Positions 25,002 to 33,347 of a stretch of 64,000 nucleotides of DNA are shown one piece after another. This DNA comes from Microbacterium sp. SORGH_AS_0969 (lineage in GTDB: Bacteria; Actinomycetota; Actinomycetes; Actinomycetales; Microbacteriaceae), in NCBI RefSeq assembly GCF_030818255.1, contig NZ_JAUTAG010000001.1:2232001-2296000 (forward strand), read 5' to 3'. Position numbers and translations under genes: made by a program. The notes beneath the pieces are model-generated. The model was not told where the DNA came from. It ran no database searches and saw only the letters and a program-made list of their open reading frames with translations. Each line of letters starts with the position of its first letter. The stretch's first letter is position 1.

Positions 25002-26093
25002 TCAGAACCTCGTGATCACTGATCGGATAACTGTTCCGGATGCCAGTGAGTCGTACGCCTCATCGATCTCATCAATCGAGATCTCATTCGTGACGAGATC
25101 GTCGAGGTTGTAACGTCCCGCGACGTACATATCGGCGTAGAACGGGATGTCGCGCTTCAGGTTGGTCGAGCCCATCATCACTGCCTTGATGGTCTTGTGC
25201 GTCGCAAGGAACGCTGCGGACGTCTCGATCTCGATCTTCGCGCCTGGCTTGCCCATGCCCACGAGGACCGCTGTTCCGCTCGTCTTGGCCGCGGCGATGG
25301 CCTGCATCTGAGTGGCGGGCAGGCCGATAATCTCAAAGGCGTAGTCCACCCCGCCGCCGCTGATACGACGGATCTCCTCGACCGGGTCGGTGTTGCGAGA
25401 GTTGACGACGTGCGTCGCCCCGAAGCGGGTCGCCATGTCCAGTTTGGTGTCCTGGATGTCGACAGCGATGATCGTCTTCGCGCCAGCGAGACGAGCAGCG
25501 GCGATGGCGTTCAGGCCCACGCCGCCAGTGCCGATGACCGCGACCGTATCGCCAGGAGCTACCTTGGCGCTGTTGATGACAGCGCCGGCGCCGGTGACGG
25601 TCCCGCAACCGAGGAGCGCCGCGCGGGAGAAGGGGATCTCGTCGTTTACACGGGCGAGCTGGTTCTCGTGGACGAGTGCCTTTTCTGCGAACCCGCCGAG
25701 CCCCATCCCTTGGTAGACCGGCCCGTCCGATCCAACCAGGCGAGGCTCTTCTCCTGCGCTGCGCTCGACCGCTAGCGGGTTGAGGCAGTCGGTCTGGATG
25801 CCCTCGATGCAGGGCTGGCATCTGCCGCACCACTGCACAAGACAGCCGACCACGTGGTCGCCGACCTGAAACTCGGTGACATCCGGTCCGACTGCAGCGA
25901 CGACACCAGCGAGTTCGTGGCCGAAAACGGCCGGCAGCGGAAACCCGAAGTCGTTGGCCATCAGCGAGTGATCAGTGAGACACAGGCCAGACGCCTTGAC
26001 GTCGACAAGCACCTCACGACCGATGGGGTCAGCGATTCGGATCTCGGTGGTGGTGAAGCCCTTCCCTGTCTTGAGGGTCACGGCTGCCTTCAT
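25002..26093 (-). CDS. Zinc-dependent alcohol dehydrogenase (class III-like)
   Basis: The protein of about 363 residues has the catalytic zinc Cys in ASGLCLTDH, the His-Glu pair in VFGHELAG, a structural zinc lobe CLVQWCGRCQPCIEGIQTDC, and the Rossmann motif VIGTGGVGLNAIAAA. The pattern is that of class III / mycothiol-type medium-chain dehydrogenases. The start MKAAVTL at 26093 is chosen because GGAG lies six bases ahead; two other in-frame ATGs lie up to 12 bases upstream. It is 46 bases downstream of a TetR gene on the same strand and is probably controlled by it. It may handle a second alcohol or aldehyde of the pathway. Confidence 0.86.
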   Translation of the reverse strand: MKAAVTLKTGKGFTTTEIRIADPIGREVLVDVKASGLCLTDHSLMANDFGFPLPAVFGHELAGVVAAVGPDVTEFQVGDHVVGCLVQWCGRCQPCIEGIQTDCLNPLAVERSAGEEPRLVGSDGPVYQGMGLGGFAEKALVHENQLARVNDEIPFSRAALLGCGTVTGAGAVINSAKVAPGDTVAVIGTGGVGLNAIAAARLAGAKTIIAVDIQDTKLDMATRFGATHVVNSRNTDPVEEIRRISGGGVDYAFEIIGLPATQMQAIAAAKTSGTAVLVGMGKPGAKIEIETSAAFLATHKTIKAVMMGSTNLKRDIPFYADMYVAGRYNLDDLVTNEISIDEIDEAYDSLASGTVIRSVITRF

Positions 26094-26139
26094 CATGTTC
26101 TCCATTCATCTTCGAACGGGGTCGCCGACGGCGACCCAA

Positions 26140-26799
26140 CTAGGCCTGATGGATCAGGTCATCCAGGGGAGTGATCCCGGCGTCAGACGTCAGCCACCAG
26201 TGCGGGGCGACGGTGTTGAAGACGCGCAGGAACGTGCGCGGGTTCCGGTCCTCGACGTAGCGGAGCCAACTGGTCAGCACCCCAACGAACAAGTGGGCGA
26301 AACCATTGGCAGCCGCCTCTGCGAAGAATTCAGGGTCGACATCTGCTGGCGGGGCGTCTCCACCGTTCCACGTATCTAACCCGAGAGTCTTCTGACTGAG
26401 GATCACCGAATCGTGCACATGCCTGATCAGCATCGAGGTCACGCCCGGCGCTTTATCGAACAGAAGCGCCGGGGCGTACACCGCTTCCCGGTGGACGACA
26501 TGCCCGACCACCTTCATCAAGGTCGCTTCGAACTGCAGTCGCCGCGCGAGCGGATCCCGGATATCCCCGCGAAGTCCCGCGTCGCGCAGGTCGTCCAGTT
26601 CGGAACGGAGCGCTTCCTCCAACAGAGCTTCAGGTGAGGGGGAGTGCCGATAGAACGTCGCTCTTCCCACTCCCGCGCGTGATGCCACGTCGGTGATCTT
26701 CACGTCTCTGATCGGCGTCGACGCAGCTGCTTCCAGCACGGCCGTATGCAGACGGGCACGAGATTTCGCCTGGCGAGCATCTCCCTCGAATTCACCCAT
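26140..26799 (-). CDS. TetR-family transcriptional regulator
   Basis: The 219-residue protein has an N-terminal TetR HTH at about residues 33-55 (VKITDVASRAGVGRATFYRH) and a helical ligand-binding domain with no close match I can name. It is transcribed with the downstream zinc alcohol dehydrogenase. A near-perfect dyad overlaps its start codon, which suggests autoregulation. Confidence 0.86.
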   Translation of the reverse strand: MGEFEGDARQAKSRARLHTAVLEAAASTPIRDVKITDVASRAGVGRATFYRHSPSPEALLEEALRSELDDLRDAGLRGDIRDPLARRLQFEATLMKVVGHVVHREAVYAPALLFDKAPGVTSMLIRHVHDSVILSQKTLGLDTWNGGDAPPADVDPEFFAEAAANGFAHLFVGVLTSWLRYVEDRNPRTFLRVFNTVAPHWWLTSDAGITPLDDLIHQA

Positions 26800-26815
26800 G
26801 ATACAAGTGTCTCAT
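26798..26815. promoter_or_regulatory. Candidate TetR operator at the regulator start
   Basis: ATGATACA and TGTCTCAT are arranged as inverted half-sites around two central bases (seven of eight positions match). The dyad overlaps the TetR start codon and its immediate upstream bases, the usual place for an autoregulatory operator. Confidence 0.5.
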
Positions 26816-26894
26816 AAATGGCTCACGAGAAGGAGGAAATTCAGGCTGGGCAACACCGTGGCGGGAAGCTCTTGTAACGCCGGGGCGAGTCACA

Positions 26895-27344
26895 TCATTT
26901 GTGGCTACCGCCGCGCGGTCGCAGTTGGACTCCCTCCCCAATGAGTCGCTGCCGTACGTTGTTGTAGCTGGTGCCGAGGCGAGACGCGATAGTGGCGATC
27001 GGATGGCCGTGTTCGTACAGCGTTCGTGCGACCTCGACCTGGTCGCTTGTGAGCGGTTGACGTCGCAGTGTTGCTCCCTCGTCTCGAAGCAAGCGAAGAA
27101 TGCCGGTCTTTGACAGGCCGTAGGTCTCACACAGACTCGGAGTCGTTGCGCCCGACTCGTACTCGGCGACGATTCGCTTGATCTGTGCCGGTTCGAGACG
27201 TCGGCGCAGTGATCGACTCACCTGCTCTCCTGGGGTAGCGGAGAAAGGCGAATTTGGCGCCAGATCAGCCAGTTTCTGCAGTTCCACAAGAGGTGGCGGT
27301 AGTAGCGCGGATTTATCCGAGTAGCGGTGTACCGGCTCTACCAA
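26895..27344 (-). CDS. Double helix-turn-helix protein (dispersed copy B)
   Basis: This is the paralogue of the protein at 9015-9425, with two HTH units (AQIKRIVAEYESGATTPSLC to LLRDEGA, and LTSDQVEVARTLYEHG to NVRQRLIGEGV) and the tail RPRGGSHK. The start is unclear. TTG 27344 would include the conserved LLPPPLVELQKLAD segment; GTG 27221 has a good GGAGAG Shine-Dalgarno and would give 108 residues. The frame remains open far upstream but there overlaps another gene and is not coding. No recombinase neighbour exists. Its position at the island edge suggests a role in, or a history of, DNA rearrangement. Confidence 0.62.
   Translation of the reverse strand: MVEPVHRYSDKSALLPPPLVELQKLADLAPNSPFSATPGEQVSRSLRRRLEPAQIKRIVAEYESGATTPSLCETYGLSKTGILRLLRDEGATLRRQPLTSDQVEVARTLYEHGHPIATIASRLGTSYNNVRQRLIGEGVQLRPRGGSHK
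27304..27341. repeat. Dispersed site, copy 3, right island border
   Basis: AGCGCGGATTTATCC and the core match copy 1 base for base up to CTCTAC. Homology stops at 27341, so the right half with the inverted CTTACTCGAACAA arm found in copies 1 and 2 is missing. Host-like sequence with an orphan terminator begins immediately after it. Confidence 0.72.
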
Positions 27345-27358
27345 GACCGTCAGACAGA

Positions 27359-27385
27359 AGCGCCGGAGATTCTCCGGCGCTTTTC
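27359..27385 (+). terminator. Rho-independent terminator without an upstream plus-strand gene
   Basis: AGCGCCGGAGA and TCTCCGGCGCT form an 11-bp stem followed by TTTTCTC. It is oriented to stop plus-strand transcription, yet the nearest plus-strand gene on its left is 2.5 kb away across the island edge. It probably ended a gene that the island insertion displaced. Confidence 0.75.
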
Positions 27386-27459
27386 TCGTCGGTCTGCGCC
27401 TGGCTGGCCCGAGCCGCGCGGAATGGCATACGCGCGCCGCTTCCTGGGAAGCTGATGCC

Positions 27460-28065
27460 ATGCACCTTCCCACCCTCCCTTTCGCCCTCCACGCCTCCGA
27501 AGGATCGGCGTGGATGCCGACGGCATCCGGAATCGAAGGGACCGCTCCGGCCGGAACCGATCTCTTCGTCGACCCGAGCGGGGTCAGCGGGGTCGCGGCC
27601 GAGACGCTGCTCAACGCGCACACCCTGCTCGGCACGCCGCCGGCGGGGGACTTCACGCTGTCCGCGCGGGTGACACCCGACTTCGGGGCGACGTTCGACG
27701 CGGGGGTCCTGCTCGCGTGGGTCGACGACACGACGTGGGCGAAGCTGTGCTTCGAGCGGTCCCCGGCCGGAGCGTCGATGGTCGTCTCGGTCGTGACGAA
27801 GGGGGTCTCGGACGACGCCAACGGGTTCGTCGTGCACGCGCCCGACGCGCGGCTCCGCATCGCGCGCGTGGGGAACCTCCTGGCTTTCCACGCTCACGAC
27901 GGCGAGGGGTGGAGCTTCGTCCGGGCGTTCACGCTGCCGGGCGTCGCCGATGCCCTGACCGTCGGTTTCGAGGTGCAGAGCCCGACCGGAGAGGGATGCC
28001 GCGTCGCCTTCGACGAGATCGCGTTCGAGCATCGGACGGTCGCCGACCTGCGCAGCGGAGACTGA
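27460..28065 (+). CDS. DUF1349 domain protein (concanavalin-like fold)
   Basis: The 201-residue protein matches the DUF1349 family, small beta-sandwich proteins related to lectin/glucanase folds with no settled function. The core DFTLSARVTPDFGATFDAGV, then LLAWVDDTTWAKLCFE and CRVAFDEIAFE, is typical. No signal peptide is present, so it is cytosolic. It is the first host-like gene after the island and stands alone. Confidence 0.72.
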   Translation: MHLPTLPFALHASEGSAWMPTASGIEGTAPAGTDLFVDPSGVSGVAAETLLNAHTLLGTPPAGDFTLSARVTPDFGATFDAGVLLAWVDDTTWAKLCFERSPAGASMVVSVVTKGVSDDANGFVVHAPDARLRIARVGNLLAFHAHDGEGWSFVRAFTLPGVADALTVGFEVQSPTGEGCRVAFDEIAFEHRTVADLRSGD

Positions 28066-28086
28066 CCCGGTCGCCTCCGCGCGCGC

Positions 28087-28272
28087 TCACCACCAGCCGG
28101 ACGAAGCCTCGTCGCCCGTATCCGAGGAGTCGGAGCCGTCGGCCCACGCCAGCCGGAACCCGCAGTCGCGGCACTCGTCCGCCTCGAGGCCCTCATCGAT
28201 CAGGGGGTGCATCGTGATACCGCACGACGGGCAGATGGGCTGGGCGTCGTCGCGGAGGTCTCCGTACGTCAT
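28087..28272 (-). CDS. Small zinc-ribbon protein
   Basis: The 61-residue protein has two CxxC knuckles (CPSCG and CRDCG, 21 residues apart), followed by an acidic, Ser-rich tail ending SSGWW. Such short zinc ribbons are common in Microbacteriaceae and have no assigned function. The start is ATG 28272; a longer frame upstream is unlikely because the first Cys knuckle is already near the N-terminus. Confidence 0.62.
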   Translation of the reverse strand: MTYGDLRDDAQPICPSCGITMHPLIDEGLEADECRDCGFRLAWADGSDSSDTGDEASSGWW

Positions 28273-28340
28273 GGTGGTCTCACAAGCTCGCGGTCGTGCG
28301 TGGAGCCTCCATTCAACCCCGGCCACGAGGGGGTGAGGCG

Positions 28341-29168
28341 CTACCCGCGCCCGACCGTCCGCACGGCCGCCGTCACCACCGGCGCCGCGATGTCGAACGC
28401 CGCGCCACCCGGCACCGACTCGAGGAGCCGGCGCGTGTAGTCGTCGCGGGGGTCGGCGAACACGGCCTCGATCGGGCCCTGCTCCACGATGCGTCCGTGC
28501 AGCAGCACGACCACCTCGTCGCAGAGCTCTTCGACGACGGCGAGGTTGTGCGAGATGAACAGCATCGTCAGTCCGTGTTCGTCGCGCAGGCGCTCGAGCA
28601 GCTGCAGGATCTCGGCCTGTGTCGACACGTCGAGCGCCGAGGTGATCTCGTCGGCGACGATCACGTCGGGGTCGACGACGAGCGCCCGGGCGATCGCGAT
28701 GCGCTGGCGCTGACCGCCCGAGAACTCGTGGGGGTAGCGGTCCACGGCATCCGGACCCAGGGCGACGGATGCCAAGGCCTCGACGATCCGCGCACGGTGG
28801 CGACGCAGGCTCGCCCCGCGGGGATCGATCGCCTCCGCGAGCGTCTGCCCGATGGTGCGGCGCGGGTCGAGGGATGAGAACGGATCCTGCGGGATGTACT
28901 GCACCCGTCGGCGGACCGCCGCGATGATCGAGCGGGGAGCGGACGCGAGCTCGATCCCGTCGAACACGACCGACCCGGCGGCGACCCGGTGCAGGCCCAC
29001 GATCGTCTTCGCGAGCGTCGACTTGCCCGAGCCGGACTCTCCGACGACGCCGATCGTGCGCCCGCGATCGACGCGCAGATCGACGCCGTGCAGCACGCGG
29101 GCGCTCCGGATGCCATGACCCAGATCGACCGCGAGGTCGCTGATGCTCAACAGAGGGGTGTCAGACAC
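28341..29168 (-). CDS. Peptide/nickel-type ABC transporter ATP-binding protein (DppF-like)
   Basis: The 275-residue ATPase has Walker A GESGSGKST, a Q-loop in QYIPQDPFSSLDP, signature FSGGQRQR, Walker B VIVADE and the switch His in FISHNLAVV. It powers import by the permeases encoded upstream. It is the last gene of a minus-strand operon (DUF3237, solute-binding protein, amidase, permease, permease-ATPase fusion, this gene) and overlaps the preceding frame by 8 bases. Confidence 0.9.
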   Translation of the reverse strand: MSDTPLLSISDLAVDLGHGIRSARVLHGVDLRVDRGRTIGVVGESGSGKSTLAKTIVGLHRVAAGSVVFDGIELASAPRSIIAAVRRRVQYIPQDPFSSLDPRRTIGQTLAEAIDPRGASLRRHRARIVEALASVALGPDAVDRYPHEFSGGQRQRIAIARALVVDPDVIVADEITSALDVSTQAEILQLLERLRDEHGLTMLFISHNLAVVEELCDEVVVLLHGRIVEQGPIEAVFADPRDDYTRRLLESVPGGAAFDIAAPVVTAAVRTVGRG

Positions 29169-30842
29169 GGTGGGCCTCCTCGAGGGGGCGCGGAGCGGTG
29201 CGCAGGGTGGGGGTGGCCGCGAGCAGGGCCCGCGTGTAGGGGTGCTCCACCTCGCGGCGGCGCAGCTGCTCGGCGGTCAGCCGCTCGACGATCTCGCCGT
29301 TTCGCATGACCAGCACGCGGTCGCACAGCGCCTCGACCACCCCGATGTCGTGCGAGATGAACAGCACCGCGGTGCCGTGGTCGCGGTTCAGGCGCTTGAG
29401 CTGACGCAGGACGTCGGCCTGCACGGTGACGTCGAGCGCGGTCGTCGGCTCGTCGGCGATCAACAGGGCGGGATCGGTCACCAGCGAGCTGGCGATCGTC
29501 GCGCGCGCTGCAGCATGCCGCCCGACAGTTGGAAGGGGTGCTGTCCCATCACGGTTCGCGGCTCACGGATCCGCATCTCGCCGAGGCCGTCGCGTAGACG
29601 GTCACGGGCAGCGCGGCGTGAGAGACCGAGATGGACGCGGGCGACCTCGGTCAGCTGCGCGCCCATCCGTAGGGCCGGGTTGAAGGTCGAGCCCGGGTCC
29701 TGGTAGACCAAGCCGACCTCGCGCGCGAGGCGCGAACGATGCTTGTTCGACAGGAGGTCGAGGTCGCCGAGGCGGAGGACCTCGGCATCCACTCGCACCC
29801 CGTCGGCCTGAAGTCGCGCGAGGGACATCGCCGTCATCGACTTGCCCGAACCGGACTCGCCGACGAGCCCCAGGATCTCTCCTGCGCCGATCTCGAACGA
29901 GATGCCGCCGACGAGCGTCTTGCCGCTCGGGGCGGTCACGGTGAGCGCGCGTACCTCGACGAGGGCGTCGGTGTGCACCGAGGTTCCGCGGGGCGTGCGA
30001 CGTGCGGCGGAGGCACGTGAGGTGCGCGAGCTGCGGGGGTCGAGCCAGATCGCGAGGCCGTCGCCGGTGAGCATCGCCGCGACGCCGGTGAAGACGAGCA
30101 TGACGGAGGGGCCGACGACCTGCATCGGCTGCGAGTACACGGCGGGGAGGCCCTCGTTGAGCAGACGCCCCCAGTCGAACTCGGGGCTCTGCACGCCGAG
30201 GCCGACGAACGACAGGCTCGAGATGTCGAGCAGGGTCAGGGCGAAGCTCGACGCGATGAGCACGAGGAGCGGGCCCGAGATGTTCGGCAGCAGGTGCCGG
30301 CTGAACAGACGCAGGCGGGGGACGCCGAGCAGACGAGCGGTGCCGACGAAGTCGCGCGTCGCGACGGAACCGGTCATGTTCGAGGTGATGCGCGCGAAGC
30401 TCGGGACGCCGGCGAGGGTGATCGCGATGATCGCCGGAACGGTGCCGGCGCCGAGGATCGCCGCGATCACGAGCGCGAGGATCAGCGAGGGGAACGCGAC
30501 GGTCGAGTCGACGATGCGCAGCACGACGTCGCGCACCCGGCGGCTTCCCACCCAGATCAGTCCGCCGATGAGCACTCCGAGGACGACCGATCCGATCGTG
30601 GCCGCGGTGGCCATGAGCAGGGTCAGACGCGTGGCGACGAGCGTGCGGGCGAGCACGTCGCGTCCGAGGTCGTCGGTGCCGAGCAGGTGCGCGGGCGAGG
30701 GTGGCATCCGGGTGTCGGCCGTGACGGTCGTGGCGCTCGCTCCCCAGACGATCGGGGCGACGACCGCGATGACGACGAGCACGGCGAGCATGATCGCGCC
30801 GGCGATGAGGGATGCCGGGATCCGGCGTCGGCGGTCAGACAT
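29161..30842 (-). pseudogene. Permease-ATPase fusion of the peptide-type ABC transporter (DppC-DppD), frameshifted
   Basis: The first part (from ATG 30842 with GGGAGG upstream) is a DppC-like permease with LLGTDDLGRDVLAR and the EAA-type loop near DFVGTARLLGVPRLRLF. It is fused to a DppD-like ATPase with Walker A GESGSGKS. The frame breaks inside the ABC signature: after LSGGMLQRA it runs into RRSPARW and a stop at about 29478. The missing half (TDPALLIADEPTTALDVT onward, Walker B and H-loop) continues in another frame to 29161. The cause is an extra CG in a run of CG dinucleotides at 29500-29508. If real, the transporter lacks one intact ATPase; it could equally be a sequencing error. Confidence 0.85.
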
Positions 30843-31854
30843 GGGTGGGTCCTCCCAGGGTGCGCGGGTCGATGAGGCCGAGGACCACATCGATCACCAG
30901 GTTGATGAGGATGGCGAGCGCGCCCACCGTGAGGACGATCCCCTGGATGACGGGGAAGTCGCGGAAGATGATCGCCTGCACGACCTCGAGGCCGAGGCCC
31001 GGGAGGCTGAACACCGTCTCGATGACGATCGCGCCGCCGAGCATGCTCGCGAGGATGAGCCCGGTCAGGGTGAGGGTGCTCGCCATGAGGTTGGGCAGGG
31101 CGTGTCGGATGTAGAGCCGTGCCGCGCTCAGTCGGCGGCCGCGGGCCGTGCGCATGTAGTCCTGGTGCAGGACGGAGTAGGTCTCTTGCACGACCACGCG
31201 TGCGACGGCGAAGGTCGGGCCGAGAGCGAGAGCGGCGATCGGGAGGATGTAGGCGTTGGACGTCGCCGCCCCGCCCGCGGGGAGCACCTTCAGCCAGATC
31301 GCGAACACGACCACCAGCAGGGTGCCGGCGACGTAGGCGGGGAACGAGGCGAAGAAGCCCGCGAGCGTCCCGAAGCCGACGGACAGCCACGGGCGACGCC
31401 CACTGCGGGTGAGCACGCCGATCGTCATCCCGACCGGGATGGCGACGAGGATGACGACGAGGATCGCGCCGATCGCGGTCGTGGCCGTGTAGGGCAGCTT
31501 CGTCGCGATGGTCGTGGTGACGGGGGTGTTGTAGCGGAAGCTCTGGCCGAGGTCGAGAGTGATGAGACCGTGGAGGTAGTCGAGGAACTGCACCGGCAGA
31601 GGGTCGTTCAGGTGAAGGCGCTCGCGGAGAGCCGCGACGGCATCGGCCGAGGCGTTGGGGCCGAGGATCGCGATCGCGGGGTCACCGGGGATCAACGGGA
31701 CGATCAGAAAGGTGAGGAGCACCAACAACCCGAGCGACAGCACGAGGCCCCCGAGACGGCGGAGGGCGAACGCGCCCCACCCGCTGCCCCCGCCCCGCCG
31801 GCGCACCGGTGCGGCGGGGGCCTCGGCGATCACCGAGAGATCGACGCCCGACAT
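30835..31854 (-). CDS. ABC transporter permease (DppB-like)
   Basis: The 339-residue integral membrane protein has six predicted helices. It carries the family-typical start FALRRLGGLVLSLGLLVLLTF, IPGDPA, LDLGQSFR and the cytoplasmic coupling loop DYMRTARGRRLSAARLYIRHALPN. It forms the translocation pore with the DppC part of the next gene. Its start overlaps the amidase stop (TGATG), and its end overlaps the downstream start by 8 bases. Confidence 0.9.
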   Translation of the reverse strand: MSGVDLSVIAEAPAAPVRRRGGGSGWGAFALRRLGGLVLSLGLLVLLTFLIVPLIPGDPAIAILGPNASADAVAALRERLHLNDPLPVQFLDYLHGLITLDLGQSFRYNTPVTTTIATKLPYTATTAIGAILVVILVAIPVGMTIGVLTRSGRRPWLSVGFGTLAGFFASFPAYVAGTLLVVVFAIWLKVLPAGGAATSNAYILPIAALALGPTFAVARVVVQETYSVLHQDYMRTARGRRLSAARLYIRHALPNLMASTLTLTGLILASMLGGAIVIETVFSLPGLGLEVVQAIIFRDFPVIQGIVLTVGALAILINLVIDVVLGLIDPRTLGGPTHV

Positions 31855-33296
31855 CAGTCCGCCGTGGTCCCGGTCAGGACGACACCGCGGGCGAGAGGAG
31901 CCTGGCGGTGCTGCCAGTCGAAGATCGGCTCGAGCTCGGCGCCGAGGCGGAGCAGCGTGGCCTCGTCGTAGGGCGCCCCCACGAGCTGGGCACCCAGCGG
32001 CATCCCGTTCGCTCCCGTGTGCACGGGCAGCGAGAGTGCCGGGAGGCCCGAGATGTTGCAGAACGCGGTGAACGAGATCGTCGAGAACTCGGTGAGCCGC
32101 TCGCCCGCGGGGTCGTTGTTCGCCTCGTCATAGACAGAGCCGACCAGGGGAGTGGGGACGGCAGTGGTCGGGGTGAGCAGCACATCGAAGTCGCGACCCC
32201 ACTGGGCGTTCACCCGGCGGGTCTCGATCTGCAGCAGGACGGCGATCTCGGCGTACTCTCCCGCGTGGAACGATGCCGCCCGGTCGTAGCGGTACCGGAT
32301 GTAGGTGTCGAGCTTGTCGGCATCCTCGATGGGCGAGGCCCAGGTCGAGGCACTGATGACGAGGTCGGCGAATCCGCGGGTGGCGCGCTCCGAGAAGAGG
32401 AACGGCGAGACGGGCGTGACATGGTGGCCGAGGCTCTCGAGCGCTCGCGCGGCCACCAGAGCCGCCTCGCGATTCTCGGGGTGCACGTCGACGCCGGTGG
32501 GTGCCTCGAGGAGCAGGCCGATGCGAAGGCGGGGTCCGGTGGTGCGGATCTCTTCGAGATAGGGCCGGATGGGCGCGGGCGCCGAGTACCACCCGAGCGG
32601 GTCGAGGCGGGCGAGCGCGTCGAGCACCCCCGCGGCGTCTTCGATCGTGCGCGTGATCGCGCCCTCGGTGGTGGAGTGCTCCCACGCGCGCACGTCATTG
32701 GGAATGCGGCCGCGGCTCGGCTTCAGCCCGACGAGGCCGGTGGCCGCGGACGGCACGCGGATCGACCCGCCGCCGTCCGAGGCGTTGGCGATCGGCGCGA
32801 TGTCGGCCGCGACGGCGGACGACGCGCCTCCTGACGAGCCGCCCGAGGTGTAGTCGAGGTTCCACGGGTTGCGGGTCTTGCCGTGACGGGCGTTCTCGGT
32901 CGCGGTCAGCGCCCCGAACTCGGGGCTGTTCGACCGGCCGAACAGCACGAAGCCGGCCTCTTCGATGAGATCGACGGTGACCTCGTTCGCCTCGGCGGGG
33001 CGCTCCTCGACCGACATCGACGAGAAGGTGAGGGGCTGGTCACGGACGGCGACCAGGTCTTTGATCGGCATGGGCACCCCCTCGAACGGTCGGGAGGTGT
33101 CACCGCGGCGGATGCGGTCGTCGGACTCGCGCGCGCGGCGGAGGACGTCGTCGCGGTCGATCCACACGATCGCGTTCACGGCGGGGTTCACCGCGTCGAG
33201 ACGGTCGAGGTAGTGCTGAGCAGCCTCGACGGCCGAGACCTCACCGGAGCGGATCTTCCGGGCGAGCTCGGTGGCGGAGATGGAGGAGGAGATCAT
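31854..33296 (-). CDS. Amidase (amidase-signature family)
   Basis: The 480-residue hydrolase has the Ser-cisSer-Lys catalytic set: Lys in PIKDLVA (about 79) and the Ser-rich block GGSSGGASSAVAADIAP followed by DGGGSIRVP (about 155-185). It cleaves amide bonds, releasing ammonia or an amine. Embedded in a peptide-type uptake operon, it probably hydrolyses the imported compound, such as an amide, peptide or cyclic imide derivative (inference). SD AAAGGA precedes ATG 33296. Confidence 0.88.
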   Translation of the reverse strand: MISSSISATELARKIRSGEVSAVEAAQHYLDRLDAVNPAVNAIVWIDRDDVLRRARESDDRIRRGDTSRPFEGVPMPIKDLVAVRDQPLTFSSMSVEERPAEANEVTVDLIEEAGFVLFGRSNSPEFGALTATENARHGKTRNPWNLDYTSGGSSGGASSAVAADIAPIANASDGGGSIRVPSAATGLVGLKPSRGRIPNDVRAWEHSTTEGAITRTIEDAAGVLDALARLDPLGWYSAPAPIRPYLEEIRTTGPRLRIGLLLEAPTGVDVHPENREAALVAARALESLGHHVTPVSPFLFSERATRGFADLVISASTWASPIEDADKLDTYIRYRYDRAASFHAGEYAEIAVLLQIETRRVNAQWGRDFDVLLTPTTAVPTPLVGSVYDEANNDPAGERLTEFSTISFTAFCNISGLPALSLPVHTGANGMPLGAQLVGAPYDEATLLRLGAELEPIFDWQHRQAPLARGVVLTGTTAD

Positions 33297-33309
33297 GAGG
33301 GGTCCTTTC

Positions 33310-33339
33310 GGGATGCCGAGCCCTGAGGCCCGGCATCCC
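33310..33339 (-). terminator. Intra-operon hairpin after the solute-binding protein gene
   Basis: GGGATGCCG and CGGCATCCC form a 9-bp stem in the 51-base gap between the binding-protein stop and the amidase start. A partial terminator or mRNA-end stabiliser here would give excess binding protein over the membrane subunits, as is common for ABC importers. Confidence 0.55.
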
Positions 33340-33347
33340 TGTCGGCG

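Noticed and set aside
27300..27345. tRNA 3' end (CTCTACCA) as an integration site
   Set aside because: No cloverleaf can be drawn on either strand, and the same bases occur in copies 1 and 2 without CCA.
26895..27860. 321-residue minus-strand protein including the HTH copy B
   Set aside because: The upstream two thirds overlap the DUF1349 gene and the terminator and have no resemblance to copy A. Only the part from about 27344 downward is conserved.
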